Source of the DNA: Megascapheus bottae
Lineage: Eukaryota; Chordata; Mammalia; Rodentia; Geomyidae
Assembly (NCBI GenBank): GCA_024803745.1
Contig: JANJXV010000024.1
Location: 5,426,106 to 5,490,105, forward strand
Length of the DNA stretch: 64,000 bases
Reading direction: 5' to 3'
A program made the position numbers and the translations under genes. The notes under the pieces are model-generated. The model worked only from the letters and a program-made list of their open reading frames with translations. It ran no database searches and was not told the origin of the DNA. Below are positions 21,321 through 31,880 of this stretch, one piece after another. Within the stretch, counting starts at the first letter, position 1. The number at the start of each line of letters is the position of its first letter.

Positions 21321-21486
21321 AGGCTGGGAGTATGTCCTAGTGGTAGAGTGCTTGCCTAGCATATACAAAACCCTGTCTGTGTTTGATTCCTTGGTACCTC
21401 ATTCACAGGAAAAGTGGTGCTGTGGCTCAAGGGTACAGTGGCAGCCTTGAGAAAGCTCAAGGACAGGCCCCAGGACTGACATAAAA
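21321..21486 (+). mobile_element. IDL-Geo SINE, diverged, adjoining B1-Geo
   Basis: The head 'ggctgggagtatgtcctagt' is followed by a worn B box ('gtgtttgattcc') and the Geo part 'gtggtgctgtggctcaaggg' ending 'ccccaggactgaca'. It contains small deletions in both monomers. It lies immediately after the TSD of the B1-Geo copy. Confidence 0.85.
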
Positions 21487-21729
21487 GAAAACTGGGACAG
21501 ATTTTAAATATAATATTGATTTTAACATAATATGAAAAATTATTGTATATTTGAATAAATTATTGGTTTGATATTATCTTCAAATTGATACTTTAGAATT
21601 GTCATTTTTGTTCCTGTCTTCCTTTTCATTCTTCAAATAGTTAAATTAACACATTATATTTATTTGACTTATATTTTAGCTGTCTGTTTCCTAAACTTTG
21701 TAGAAATGTGAGGATTTAAAGAGGATACT
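21487..21729. other. Anonymous AT-rich DNA
   Basis: Nothing recognisable. Confidence 0.6.
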
Positions 21730-22603
21730 AATTCTTTTTTATTTTTTTATTGTAATTAATAGAAGGGTTACATTATACTTGCCAGATACAAGGTGCATTA
21801 CCTCACAAACATTGATACCCCTTTGCATGTTTTTGTCTCCATTTCCCTCCCTCTACCAGCTCCCCTCATCTTATTTTCCCCCTTCCCTATCCTGTTTCAA
21901 ATAAACATATATACAATATACCAGATAACAAGGTAAGATACTGTAACAATATGAGAATAACCAAGGGACAACAAAAGAGATGAGAAATAACATAGTACAT
22001 TAAGAACAACAATCACACATTACATGGCTCTTGTTTCCATATTCTGGGGGTCCTTTCATTTAGCCTCATCCTATATGGCCTTATGTATCTAAGTTTTGTC
22101 CTATTGCAATCCTCTTCTGGGAGAGTCCAAGGTTTATACTAATTATGAGAAATGAAGGAAACTATTCAGCCTATGTTCCTTTGAGTCTGGCTTACTCTAT
22201 AAGATTTTTTCCAAGTCTTTCCCGTTCCTTACAAATGGGTTGATGTTATTCTTTCTGATGACTGCATAGAATTCCATTGTGTATAAATACAACATCTTGT
22301 TGATCCAATCATCTCATCTACTGAGGGGCATCTGGATTGGTTTCATATCTTGCTATGGTAAATTGTGCTGCATTGAACATCATTGTGCTAGTGGCTTTAG
22401 TAGTATGTCCTTGTTTCTGGACGATTGGGTAAATGCCAAGTAGTGGAATTGCTGTGTTATAGGGGAGTTGTATGTTTAGTCTTTTGAGGAACTGCCATGC
22501 TTTTCACAGTGGTTGAATGAGTTTACATTCCTACCAACAGTGTAGTAATGATCCCTCCTGACCACATCCCCGCCAGGATCTGTTGTTATTAGATTTCTTG
22601 AAA
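21730..22603 (-). mobile_element. 5'-truncated L1 (ORF2 end and 3' UTR)
   Basis: On the minus strand it runs from ORF2 at about 22603 ('agaaatctaataacaacaga') to the 3' end at 21735-21760 ('acccttctattaattacaat') and an A-rich tail. The ORF2 frame is broken. The polypurine tract lies at about 21840-21895 (C/T-rich on plus). No clear TSD was found. Confidence 0.88.
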
Positions 22604-24067
22604 AGCACATTAACTCTTGACGTTTTCATGATCACTTTGGTCCATATAGACAACAATGCACAGGCTTTAAGACAGTGAAATTCCCTTGGCCTCCCAACTA
22701 TGTTCCCTTCATTTGTAAAGAATTTAGCTTCTATATATCTTATCAGACAGCATATTAGTTTTGCTTTTTACATATTCATTGCTTGATTTCATTAGTTTTA
22801 AAAATTAATTTTCTTTTTCTATGTAATACTTTCAACATTTGTTGCAGTTCAGTTTCACTGTTGATAGCTTATCGGAATTTGCTTGTCTGAGAATTTATTA
22901 TTGTTTATGTTATGGTATTGAGGTTTGAACTCAGGACACCACTCATACTAAATAAATAATCTACCATTTTTGCCATACTGCCAACACTTTCATGCTATAA
23001 TTACTTTTTCATGCCTTTGTCCTAGGTTTCAGGAAATATATATTAATTATGATGTCACAAAACATTTTTAGTGTCTTATATTATAAATTTACTTTTGTTG
23101 TAAAATATTGACATACTAAATTAGATCAACTCAGTAGTGTTTCTAGGAACAATTTAAACCACCAATGACATTCTGGAAATACATTGACTTGTACAACTAG
23201 AAACAAATTAATGTACTTCCTATTTTTCTTCACTCTAAATATATTTTTCTTTTCGTTATGATGGCTTCATTCTTAGAACTTAGTTAAATGGACATGGAAC
23301 TAATATTTACTGACTACTTAGTATTTATTTGTTCACAAGGGTAGGTTGGTATTAACTACCAAAGAACTACATTGGGAAATGTGTTGAAGAAAGCAAGAAT
23401 TACCTCCCTTAAATGACTTTGTGTTAATTGTGGGTATAGATTAAGAAAAATAGAAAGAGGTAACATACAAATTAAAGTTGCTATTGCTAAGAACAGCAAG
23501 ATTTCAAAGTGAATGAGAAATGAACTATTGATAAATAGAATGGGCAGAGAAAAGCTGTCTGAGACCTAAATTAAAAAGAATTAAGCCTTTGACACAGAGA
23601 GCAAAATGACATTTGAGTTGGCTGAACAGCACAAAAGGACAGGAAAAATTAGAGAAGAACATGGTTTCTTTAATTAATTGAAAGAACAATAGTGTAGCAA
23701 TAATATAATGGGAAAAGGGAGAATGGCATTGTTTAATTAGAATGCTAGGAAGAGACAGATTACCTGAAGCATTAGAGGAAATGGGAAAGAATTTGCATTT
23801 TCCCCATTGGTGTTTGCAAACACTTTGAAGATCTTTAGAGAGAAAGTTAGAGTTGATCTATTTTCTTTTAAAAGACACTGCTTTCACCACAATGTAAAGA
23901 ATTGATGGAATTTAGGACTGGAATGAAAAAGATCTGTTGTGAGTTAATGGTAATAATTGAAGTAAAAAGTGATGACATAATTGAAATATTGGATGTGAAA
24001 ATAAAATAAGATGGTACTCAAAGAGTGATGTTAGGAGTGAGCAAATTGAGGGACTCAACAAAAGGTT
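22604..24067. other. Anonymous DNA with a small SINE relic
   Basis: Apart from the tRNA-like relic at 22905-22990 nothing is assignable. The run at 23330-24060 has the texture of a long ancient repeat (purine-rich, 'atttgagttggctgaacagc'-type text), but I could not name a family. Confidence 0.45.
22905..22990 (-). mobile_element. tRNA-derived SINE relic
   Basis: 'ttatggtattgaggtttgaa' and 'ctcaggacaccactcatact' followed by 'ataatctacca' is a worn inverted IDL-like monomer (inverted B box then A box). Confidence 0.55.
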
Positions 24068-24738
24068 TTTTTTTCTTTTTTTATTGTATTTAATAAAAGG
24101 GTAACACGATATTTGCCAGATAGAAGGTGCATTAATTCACATACATTGATACCCTTCCACATGTCTTGGTCCCATTACCCTCTCCCCCACCCCCCTCTTG
24201 GTTTTCCCCCCCTTCTCTGTCCAATTTCAAGTAACCAAATACAAATGTATCCAATATGTCAGATAACAAAGTGAGATATTGTGTCAATATGAGATAACGA
24301 AGGAACAGCAAAAGAGATGAGATAACATAGCACATTAAGGACAGCAATCATTCATTATATGGCTTTTGTTTCAATATCCTAGAGGTCCATTCAATTAGCT
24401 TCATACTATATGGCCTTATGTATCAAGTTTTTGCTCTTTTGCAAATCTCTGCTAGTAGAGCCCAAGGCTTCTACAGGTTATGATGAATGAGGGAAACCAC
24501 TGAGCCTAAGTTCCTTTGAGTCTGGCTTACTTCACTTAATATGATTTTTTCTAAGTCTTTCCATTTCCTAACAAATGGGGCGATGTCGTTTTTTCTGACA
24601 GCAGCATAGAATTCCATTGTGTACAAATACCACATCTTGTGGATTCATTCATCAACTGAGGGACATCTAGGTTGGTTCCATATCCTTGCTATGGCGAATA
24701 ATGCTGCAATGAACATTGATGTGCTAGTGGATTTTAAG
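24068..24738 (-). mobile_element. 5'-truncated L1 (ORF2 end and 3' UTR)
   Basis: On the minus strand it runs from 'atcaatgttcattgcagcat' at about 24722 through the ORF2 end and 3' UTR (C-rich run 24181-24212 on plus) to the A-tail at 24068-24087. No TSD recognised. Confidence 0.87.
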
Positions 24739-24842
24739 TGTATAGAATTACCTCTGTCATAACCAGAGGTTCCTAGGCCTGTGTCATTGCTTCTGAGTGG
24801 CTGAGAGAAGTTATTTTAGCTCTCAGAGTTCAGAGATAATCT

Positions 24843-24853
24843 CCCCCCCCCCC
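24843..24853. repeat. C11 homopolymer
   Basis: Eleven consecutive C. A likely sequencing or assembly weak spot. Confidence 0.95.
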
Positions 24854-24937
24854 ATTTAAATTGCAGGTATTTTAAGGCAGTGGTAAAGTTAAACAGAGAG
24901 ATCAAGAAGAGATATTGGCTCATCAAGTTTATATATA

Positions 24938-25137
24938 AAAACTTGTGTTTAGGCCTGGAGTTTGGCCTATTGGTAGAATACTTGCCTAGAATGCACAAAG
25001 ACCTGGATTCGATTCCTTGTACCACATACACAGAAAATGCTGGAAGTGGTGCTCAGAAAATGCTGAAGTGGTAGAGCTCTAGCCTTGAGAAAAGTCCAAG
25101 GTCAGTGATTAGGCTCTGAGTTCAAGCCCCAAACTTG
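24938..25137 (+). mobile_element. IDL-Geo SINE with probable TSD
   Basis: Head 'ggcctggagtttggcctatt', B box 'ggattcgattcc', and a Geo part containing a small internal repeat ('tgctcagaaaatgctg'). It ends at 'gttcaagccccaaactt'. Flanks aaaacttgtgttta (24938-24951) and aaacttggagttta (25123-25136) look like a mutated TSD. Poly(A) is essentially lost. Confidence 0.85.
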
Positions 25138-25865
25138 GAGTTTAAGTCAATGAAAATTAAACTAAATGGTCCATGTAGATGTTAACACCAAGAACAGGAA
25201 GGACCAAATGGGAGCATCAGATATTGCAAAGCCTTAAAAGGTGAGATAGAAAAATAAACTACTGGTTATGAGAAAATGAGAAATCAGAATGGAAAAAACA
25301 GAAACTAAGAAAAGGTCATGCCATGAAATTCAGGGATTACTAGCACTTCATGGAGGAAATTGTAGTTCAGTATATGATTGCTCTAGGGAGATAAATGAGC
25401 TGAGAACAAGGAGTTGGCTCAATGATATCCAGATACGAAACAATTCTACTAGGAGCTCTTGTAATAGTCAAAACAGGAAAAGAAAATGGTATTAAATGTC
25501 TGTTGTAAGGACACAGAGAGACTCTTCATATTTTAAATACTGCTTTCTTTTTTAAAAAAGTGTGCTGTACTGTATTTTCATCCAATTTTCTTTCTACATG
25601 ACTATAGGATGTTCTTCAATTTATGGTTGATTTAATGTCTTGAGAAATTCGTTGTGTGAGTTAGAAATACTGAAGTCAAAAATATATTTAATAGCATTTC
25701 AAATATCCTGATTTAGGCACATGTTTGCTGTACCATGTCAGGTGTTTCCTTTATGATGCCATGGCTGATTGGACACTGAGTGCCACCGCTGGTGCCCAGC
25801 ATTGCAAGAGGGAATCACAGTTCAGGTCAGAAGATCAGGAAGGAAACAAAATTCAAAATTTAATA
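25138..25865. other. Anonymous DNA
   Basis: No gene or named repeat. A 68-codon ORF (25289-25495) has no recognisable feature. Confidence 0.55.
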
Positions 25866-26080
25866 GACCAGTCAGGCGCGGTGGCTCACCCCTGTAATTT
25901 TAGCTACTTAGGAGGTTGAGATCTGAGGATAGAGGTTCATGAGACTCTTATCTCCAATTAACTGCTAGAAAACTGGAAGTGGTGCTGTCGTTGAAGGGGT
26001 AGAGTGATAGCCTTGAGCTGAAGAGTTCAGGGACAATTCCCAGGCCCAGAGTTCAAGCCCCACCATTGACAAAAACAAAA
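25866..26080 (+). mobile_element. B1-Geo SINE with internal deletion
   Basis: The head 'gtcaggcgcggtggctcacc' is the 7SL-type start. A gap follows 'gatctgaggataga' where other copies have 'gttcaaagccagcctgggca'. Then come 'gagactcttatctccaatta' and the Geo monomer 'ggaagtggtgctgtcgttga' ending 'gttcaagccccaccattgac'. The flanks caaaatttaatagac and caaaattaagac could be a decayed TSD. Confidence 0.87.
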
Positions 26081-26664
26081 TTAAGACAGTTTTTTTTTCA
26101 CTAATTTCAAATCACTTTTCACATCATCATAAAGTGTAGGCGTCATTTTCTTGTCATTATACACTGGGAACTGACCATACATTTCAAATAGTAATAGTTT
26201 CCGAAGGAGTAATCTTCCATTAAAGGAGATTTAGATCCATATTATTTTATTCCCACAAATGGACTTGCCAGATATGTTAGGTGCAACAGTTCTTGGTTTG
26301 AATAACCACTAGAAAAGAAATAAAACAGTATCAAGATGATTGTCATTTCAAAAGAGAATGTAAATTAAAGTCAAATCTGAGAACTAGATAGAGTATTCCT
26401 AATATCAATATTTACAGTTCCGTAAAATACTTTTATACAGTAGAAACAATTATATCGAAATTATTTATAACAAAATAAATAAACTTTGACTGATACTAAA
26501 TTTTCAAGTAGATATTTGATGGAGGGCTGGAATAATGGATGAGAGAAGAGTGCTTTTATAGGGGACTGAATTGTTTTGTGTGAAGAAAAGAGGTAGGCAA
26601 GGGAGATCACAGGAGAATTTTACACTACGAAAATGGCTTAAAGAAAACTTCACAGCAAGTTAAA
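26081..26664. other. Anonymous AT-rich DNA
   Basis: Nothing recognisable. Confidence 0.55.
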
Positions 26665-26862
26665 TATGCATGTGTTTTATATATGCATATATTTATATGA
26701 AATAGAATAATGGAACCCCATTAAAATTATTAAAAAGAAGAAAAAGAAAATGAGAAAGAGTAATGGACAGGAATAAATTTGATCAAAGCAATATATATTT
26801 ATGTATGGAGACTACATAACTAAGCCCCTCTGTATCAAAATATTAATAAAAATTAAAATAAT
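26665..26862 (+). mobile_element. Old L1 3' UTR end
   Basis: 'gaataaatttgatcaaagca', 'atttatgtatggagactaca', 'taactaagcccctctgtatc' and 'taataaaaatta' resemble the 3' end of an older rodent L1 family. Confidence 0.5.
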
Positions 26863-29241
26863 ATGCTGTTGGTTGCACTTGAGAAACACATGGGGCAGGA
26901 TCAGAGTGCCTCAGAAAATTTCAGGGAAAAATTGCAGAGGGACAAAGCAATGATTGCTTCACGCATTGCCTATAAATCAAATATGTTTTAAAATGATAAT
27001 TTAAGCTGTAACTGAGTATTGTCAACATGACCTATCAGTATGGTAAAAGATGACCTCAATTATTTGAATTCTAAATAAAAGTCAATGAATTTAAGAATGA
27101 TGAAAGTAAGACTTGATTTGTATCCTATATATTTGATGCTTATCTGAAAGTAATTTCCAACAGTGAGTCTGAAATATGTGGTTTGGTTTAGAAGAAGATG
27201 TTGTTTAAAGTGCATGCAATTAGCAAGGCTATATGTGAATTTGTCTGGTTGTACTTACTGTTCTAACAGAAGGTAAACTTTTAAAACTAAAGAGATAGGT
27301 GAAAGGAATACAAGGTAATGAATAGAGGATATCTAAAACATTTTAAAAACATTACATCTAAAATAAGAATAAGGTTAGAATGACTGATTTTGAAGTTTGG
27401 GCATGGTCAATTGCTCAGAGAGAGGACAGAAAGGGCTAGTTAGTACTAATAATTAGAATGAATCATTTGGATAGTTTCAGAAAAATACATGCTTTGTGTT
27501 TTATTTGGAGAGCAATTTCATATCATGATCTTTTCAATAGACCCCTAGAGAAATTCAATAACTTGAGTCTCTAAACAAGGTTAAATGTTTATAATGTCCA
27601 CTCAGGCTTTTACCACACATCTGCCTGTCTCTAAAGCTTTTTCGAATGAGGAATCATTGATGTTAGCATGAAAATTTTCCTGATGTGTGGTCTTGGCAAT
27701 TGAGTCTCTCAGTGGTGATGAGGTAGAAATGGCAAGATGAGACGTTCCACAAAGGAAACATACCCTAGTCATTCTCAAGAATTCCTTATTAGGCTTTCTC
27801 TAATTTGAGTTAGACTATAGATTGTTTAAGCAATCACATAATTAAATGTAAAGCAGATTATGAGTTTACAGGTGACTGAAAATGTAGTTTAGATTCTTTG
27901 ACTATCAGGGGATCTCTTTGAAAAATATACAGCATGGTATTAAGAAGCCTGTGAATTAATTAAAAAAACATAAACAAGATGGAACTAGAAGACATTACAT
28001 ATAATTAGATTCTCTAGAAAAAATTTTAAAAAATAACCATGTCTTTTAGACTTCAGATTCTGCTGACATTTTAATTCTTCTTTAGTTTTAGACATTCTAA
28101 AGTGAACACAGACACATGACTGCTTTATTTTGTTTTGCTCTCCCAGCTCAATGTCTGCTCTTTATATAACATTTTTATTAGTTCATCTACCTTATAGGTG
28201 GCTGTAAATCAATTTTTTTTTGCTTAGAAGAATGCAAAAGGAGGATTTCCTTGAACACATATTTACTAAGCACATTTTAACTCATCTTTGTAATTTTGAC
28301 ATCTTTGCAGAAATATTCTTCTGATTCTACATTGTTAAATGCTTTTCTATAAAATAATATTCATTATCTACCATTATAATTCATTTATGCACATTTAAGA
28401 TTTTATAACTAAATAGACTCTCCAACATATAAATTGTTATTATTGTAAAAGGTAAAATTATTAGATATTTTCAATACATTTTAATCAATTGAATATTTTA
28501 TTCCTAGAGAAATAATATGTTTGGATTACGTATTCCAATAAAATGGCACCTAGAGCTAATTAGACTACAAAATCTATTAAGTTATGTATTTTTTCTTTTT
28601 CTTGTTTTTACTTTAAGCAATAGATTTCTTAATGTACAAAAATCATAAAGCTCATAGGAGATTCCTGCTTGTTATAAAAGAAACTCAATGCAACATTCTT
28701 ATGAGCTTCTATTTATCCCCTGGCTCTGCTACATCCTTTAGTAATAACTAAGAGACTAGAAGATTTTGTCTTTCATTAGAGAACACAAGATTTCTTGTGA
28801 TTTTAGAATTTTATGTAATAATAAAATTAAGTTGTCTTTCCTGGCCCTCAAGGGATTTTATGGGTGTAAAATAAATATGCAAGCATATCTGAGCTCATGG
28901 GTCTAGTATGGCTTGACACATTTCTTACTCCCTAAAGCAGGCATTTTGTAAATGTTCCAATGTGAATGATGCCCATAGCATTAAATGTGCAGAGTCATCA
29001 CTGCTAAATGACTTTGGAAATGAGTTGGAGGTTAATTCTCTGCCTCATTGGACCCCCCAAATGGACAAAATGTAATTGATTTTGATTGCATTCACGAAGC
29101 AATTTTTTTCTATTGAAAAAATGGAAGAGAACTCACAGACAAATTTTGTGGGCTCAGAAAATAAAGGTACTATTGAGATAACATTAAGATGGAATATTTC
29201 TGTGTTTAATACACTCTCCCTTATCAAATTGTGTTACTTAT
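26863..29241. other. Anonymous AT-rich DNA
   Basis: No gene, recent repeat or RNA gene is recognised over about 2.4 kb. Confidence 0.55.
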
Positions 29242-29663
29242 AAAAAAAAGTCCAGGCTGGCAGTTTGGCCTAGTGGTAGAGTGTTTGCGTAGCATGCAGA
29301 AAAGCCCGGGTTCGATTCCTAGGTACTACATACATAGAAAAAAGCTTAAAGTGTGGGGCTGGGAGTTTGGCCTACTAGTAGAGTGCTTGCATAGCATGCA
29401 CAAAGACCAGGGTTGATTCCTCAGTATCACATATATAGAAAAAAGCCAGAAGTGGTGCTGTGGCTCAAGTGGTAGAACCCTAACCTTGAGAAAATCCAGG
29501 GACAGGGCTAGGCCCTGAGGTCATGCCAAGGACTGGCCAAAAAAAAAAAAAAAAGCTGGAAGTGTTGCTGTGGCTCAAGTCTAGCCTTGAGAAAAGCCCA
29601 AGGACAGCACTCAGGCCCTGAGTTCAAGCCTCACGACTGGAAAAAACAAAAAAAAAAAGTCCA
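29242..29663 (+). mobile_element. IDL-Geo SINE split by a second IDL-Geo
   Basis: The outer element has its ID-like head at 29255-29342 and its Geo half at 29557-29650. It is flanked by aaaaaaaagtcca at 29242-29254 and 29651-29663. The two halves join in register ('catagaaaaaagc' | 'tggaagtg') once the inner SINE is removed, so this is one older copy interrupted by a younger one. Confidence 0.9.
29343..29564 (+). mobile_element. Inner IDL-Geo SINE (nested)
   Basis: A complete IDL-Geo starts at 29354 ('tggggctgggagtttggcct') and ends in poly(A) at 29538-29553. The direct repeats agcttaaagtg (29343-29353) and agctggaagtg (29554-29564) correspond to the linker of the outer SINE. The inner element is therefore younger than the outer one. 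Confidence 0.88.
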
Positions 29664-30077
29664 AAACTTTTGAAGTACTCAAGTCATTTGTTTTAGTCGC
29701 TGAGCTTTTTCTATTTACATACCTTGAACCAGACTAATATTCCATAGAGATGCATACATTCACATCTATAACCTTATGAAAGAGAACACACAGCAATCCC
29801 TTTGGCAAAGTGATCACCTAAAGTTCATTTTGGGTAAAAGGCTTAAAATTGATTGGCTATATGCTCATTATCATGAATTTTGATCCTGAAAAATGGAGCT
29901 CAGGTTGCTCAAAATATGCAAATAATGAGGAGTCGTATTTAATCAAATAGAAGCATTGCCTTGTATCCTCAAGTCTCTCTGCCCAAGAGGTTTACTGCGA
30001 TAGATCCTTTTTCACTCTCGCTGCCTTATAATTGTTTTCAGACTCAATCTTTCTTTTGATGAGGGATTGTTTATGCC
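29664..30077. other. Anonymous DNA
   Basis: Nothing recognisable. Confidence 0.55.
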
Positions 30078-30288
30078 ATGTGTAAGGATCACTGGAGCCA
30101 AACATACCTGTGAGCAATTTAAGACACGTTATTTCTCAGTCGATAAATTTTTCTTATTGCTAACAAAAGAGGAAAAGAATGCTTGTTTTTTACAATGTGC
30201 ATGGGGTTAAATGAGGTAACAGACATAATGCTCCTAGGACAGTGCCAAAAACTCAATAAATACAGCGTTGTTAGCCACCTGAGACTAT
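30078..30288 (+). mobile_element. MIR SINE
   Basis: The order of conserved MIR blocks is visible: 'cactggagccaaac.tacctg', 'gagcaatttaagacacgtta', 'ggggttaaatgaggtaacag', 'gctcctaggacagtgcc' and 'ctcaataaatac'. This is an ancient tRNA-derived mammalian SINE, immobile. Confidence 0.8.
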
Positions 30289-30299
30289 CACAATAAAAT

Positions 30300-30556
30300 G
30301 CCATCAATTGGGTGCTTGAATAAGAAAGTTATTTCCTTATAGTTCTGGCAGATGGTAATAAGATCAGGAGCTGCTGGCTGATTCTATTGTTCTGCTGGCT
30401 TGAGCTTGTATGATGAGGCATGGGATTTCTCTCTTCCTCTTCCTATGGTGCTACCAATACAGTTGGATTAGAAAGAACCTCTGTGACTTCATTTAACCTC
30501 ATAAAAGGCTTGTTCTCAAATTGACACACATTTGGGTTAGAATTTCAATATATGAA

Positions 30557-30598
<42 letters not shown>

Positions 30599-30625
30599 GC
30601 AACACAGTCCATGGTAAAACTAATT
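30300..30625 (+). repeat. Ancient dispersed repeat interrupted by (TG)n
   Basis: 'agttatttccttatagttct', 'aagatcaggagctgctggct' and, near the end, 'tttcaatatatgaatttg' plus 'acacagtccatgg' fit a known mammalian repeat text whose family name I cannot give with confidence. A second related copy appears at 60835-61335. Confidence 0.45.
30559..30597. repeat. (TG)n microsatellite
   Basis: About 19 TG units inside the ancient repeat. Confidence 0.97.
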
Positions 30626-31528
30626 TTAGTATTTAATTTTTTAAGTCACTTGTGTAAATGACAATTGTGATATTTATTTTGTTATTTTCCTGTAAGCAAC
30701 ACCAACAGACTGTTTTCACTAAACTTCATAATTACTGCCTGGTTTATGTGTTGACGAGGAAGAAGAGAATTTTGATGCTACTTTGAATGCTTTGAATTGT
30801 GCTTGACATGGGCAAATCCAGAGCCCCATAGACTAGATTGAGTCATCAGTAGAACTATTTGGGATTATGGTTGGGTTATAACTGCTCTCCAGATTTAAAA
30901 TTTTTCTACTAGATTTACTGCTGTATCAAAGCTATCAAAATAATAAAATTTGGTTGACATAGGTCTTTATGAATCGTCATTCTCTTTGTATTTGCGGTTG
31001 CTTTCTCCCTATACTCTGTTGTTGAGAAGCTGAATGATGGCTAAAGACCATTCAGAAATGGGGCTAAAACAGAGTAGTTGTATTGGTTCTTCCCTACTAT
31101 TTCCAAAGAAAAGAGTATTATTTTCTTTAAGAGATAAAAAATAGTATACATTTTTACCATAGTAAATAAACAAAGTGTAAGTTCTATATGAAACAGTAAA
31201 AGAAACACTGAAATTCCTGCTGGAACTAAGGTCCAGCGGAAGACAAGAATAATAATCGTGAAATAAATCAATAAGATATATTCAAAAAAATAAGTATAGA
31301 AAGACAAATTGAGGGAATGTTTGTACGTGAGAGAGAGAGAGAGGGAAAGAGAGATAGAGAGTAAAAGAGAAAGAGAAACAATGAGGTGGGAGGAAAATGG
31401 TAAAGGCAAAACAATGCTGAAAAATAGATTTACAAAAACAAGTCTATAGTTATCCAAATGGATACTAACCTATAGATTTTTAATATCTAAAAGATATAAG
31501 CACTAAATCTTAGGAACTGTAGGAACTT
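30626..31528. other. Anonymous DNA with a GA-rich patch
   Basis: A purine-rich stretch at 31329-31380 has imperfect GA repeats. The 138-codon minus-strand ORF over it (31041-31457) is a by-product of that repeat and has no recognisable domain. Confidence 0.55.
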
Positions 31529-31585
31529 ACATGTGGCCTAGTGGTGGGAGCTTGCTTAGCATACACAAAGCCCTGTGTTCAATTT
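31529..31585 (+). mobile_element. IDL monomer fragment
   Basis: 'atgtggcctagtggtgggag', 'cttgcttagcatacacaaag' and 'ccctgtgttcaa' form the tRNA-like head only; the Geo part is missing. Confidence 0.7.
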
Positions 31586-31880
31586 TATATTATTATTAAG
31601 TAATTATAGAAAGGGGTTACTATTACACAGGTCAGGTTGTGAATTCTATTCTTCTTAGTTAGTGTCACCCTTTCCTACATTCCTCTCCTTTTTTCAAACC
31701 TGTCATCTCTAATTGAAGTTACATGCTTCAATTTTTACATAATGTATATTATATAATGACTGTATTTGCTCAACCTCTTCCCTCCATGTTTGTACTTCCT
31801 AGTATTCATTTGGCTAACAGTACATTAGTCTTTCAGAGGAGTTTAATCTTTGGATTCTCCCCTAAGTACAACATCATTTA
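31586..31880 (-). mobile_element. Old L1 3' UTR fragment
   Basis: On the plus strand 'tagaaaggggttactattac', 'acaggtcaggttgtga' and 'agtgtcaccctttcctacat' resemble the reversed 3' UTR of an older rodent L1. It directly adjoins the IDL fragment. The call is tentative. Confidence 0.45.

Noticed and set aside
21099..21368. Ser-Leu repeat proteins on the minus strand
   Set aside because: Translation of the (GA)n array and SINE sequence.
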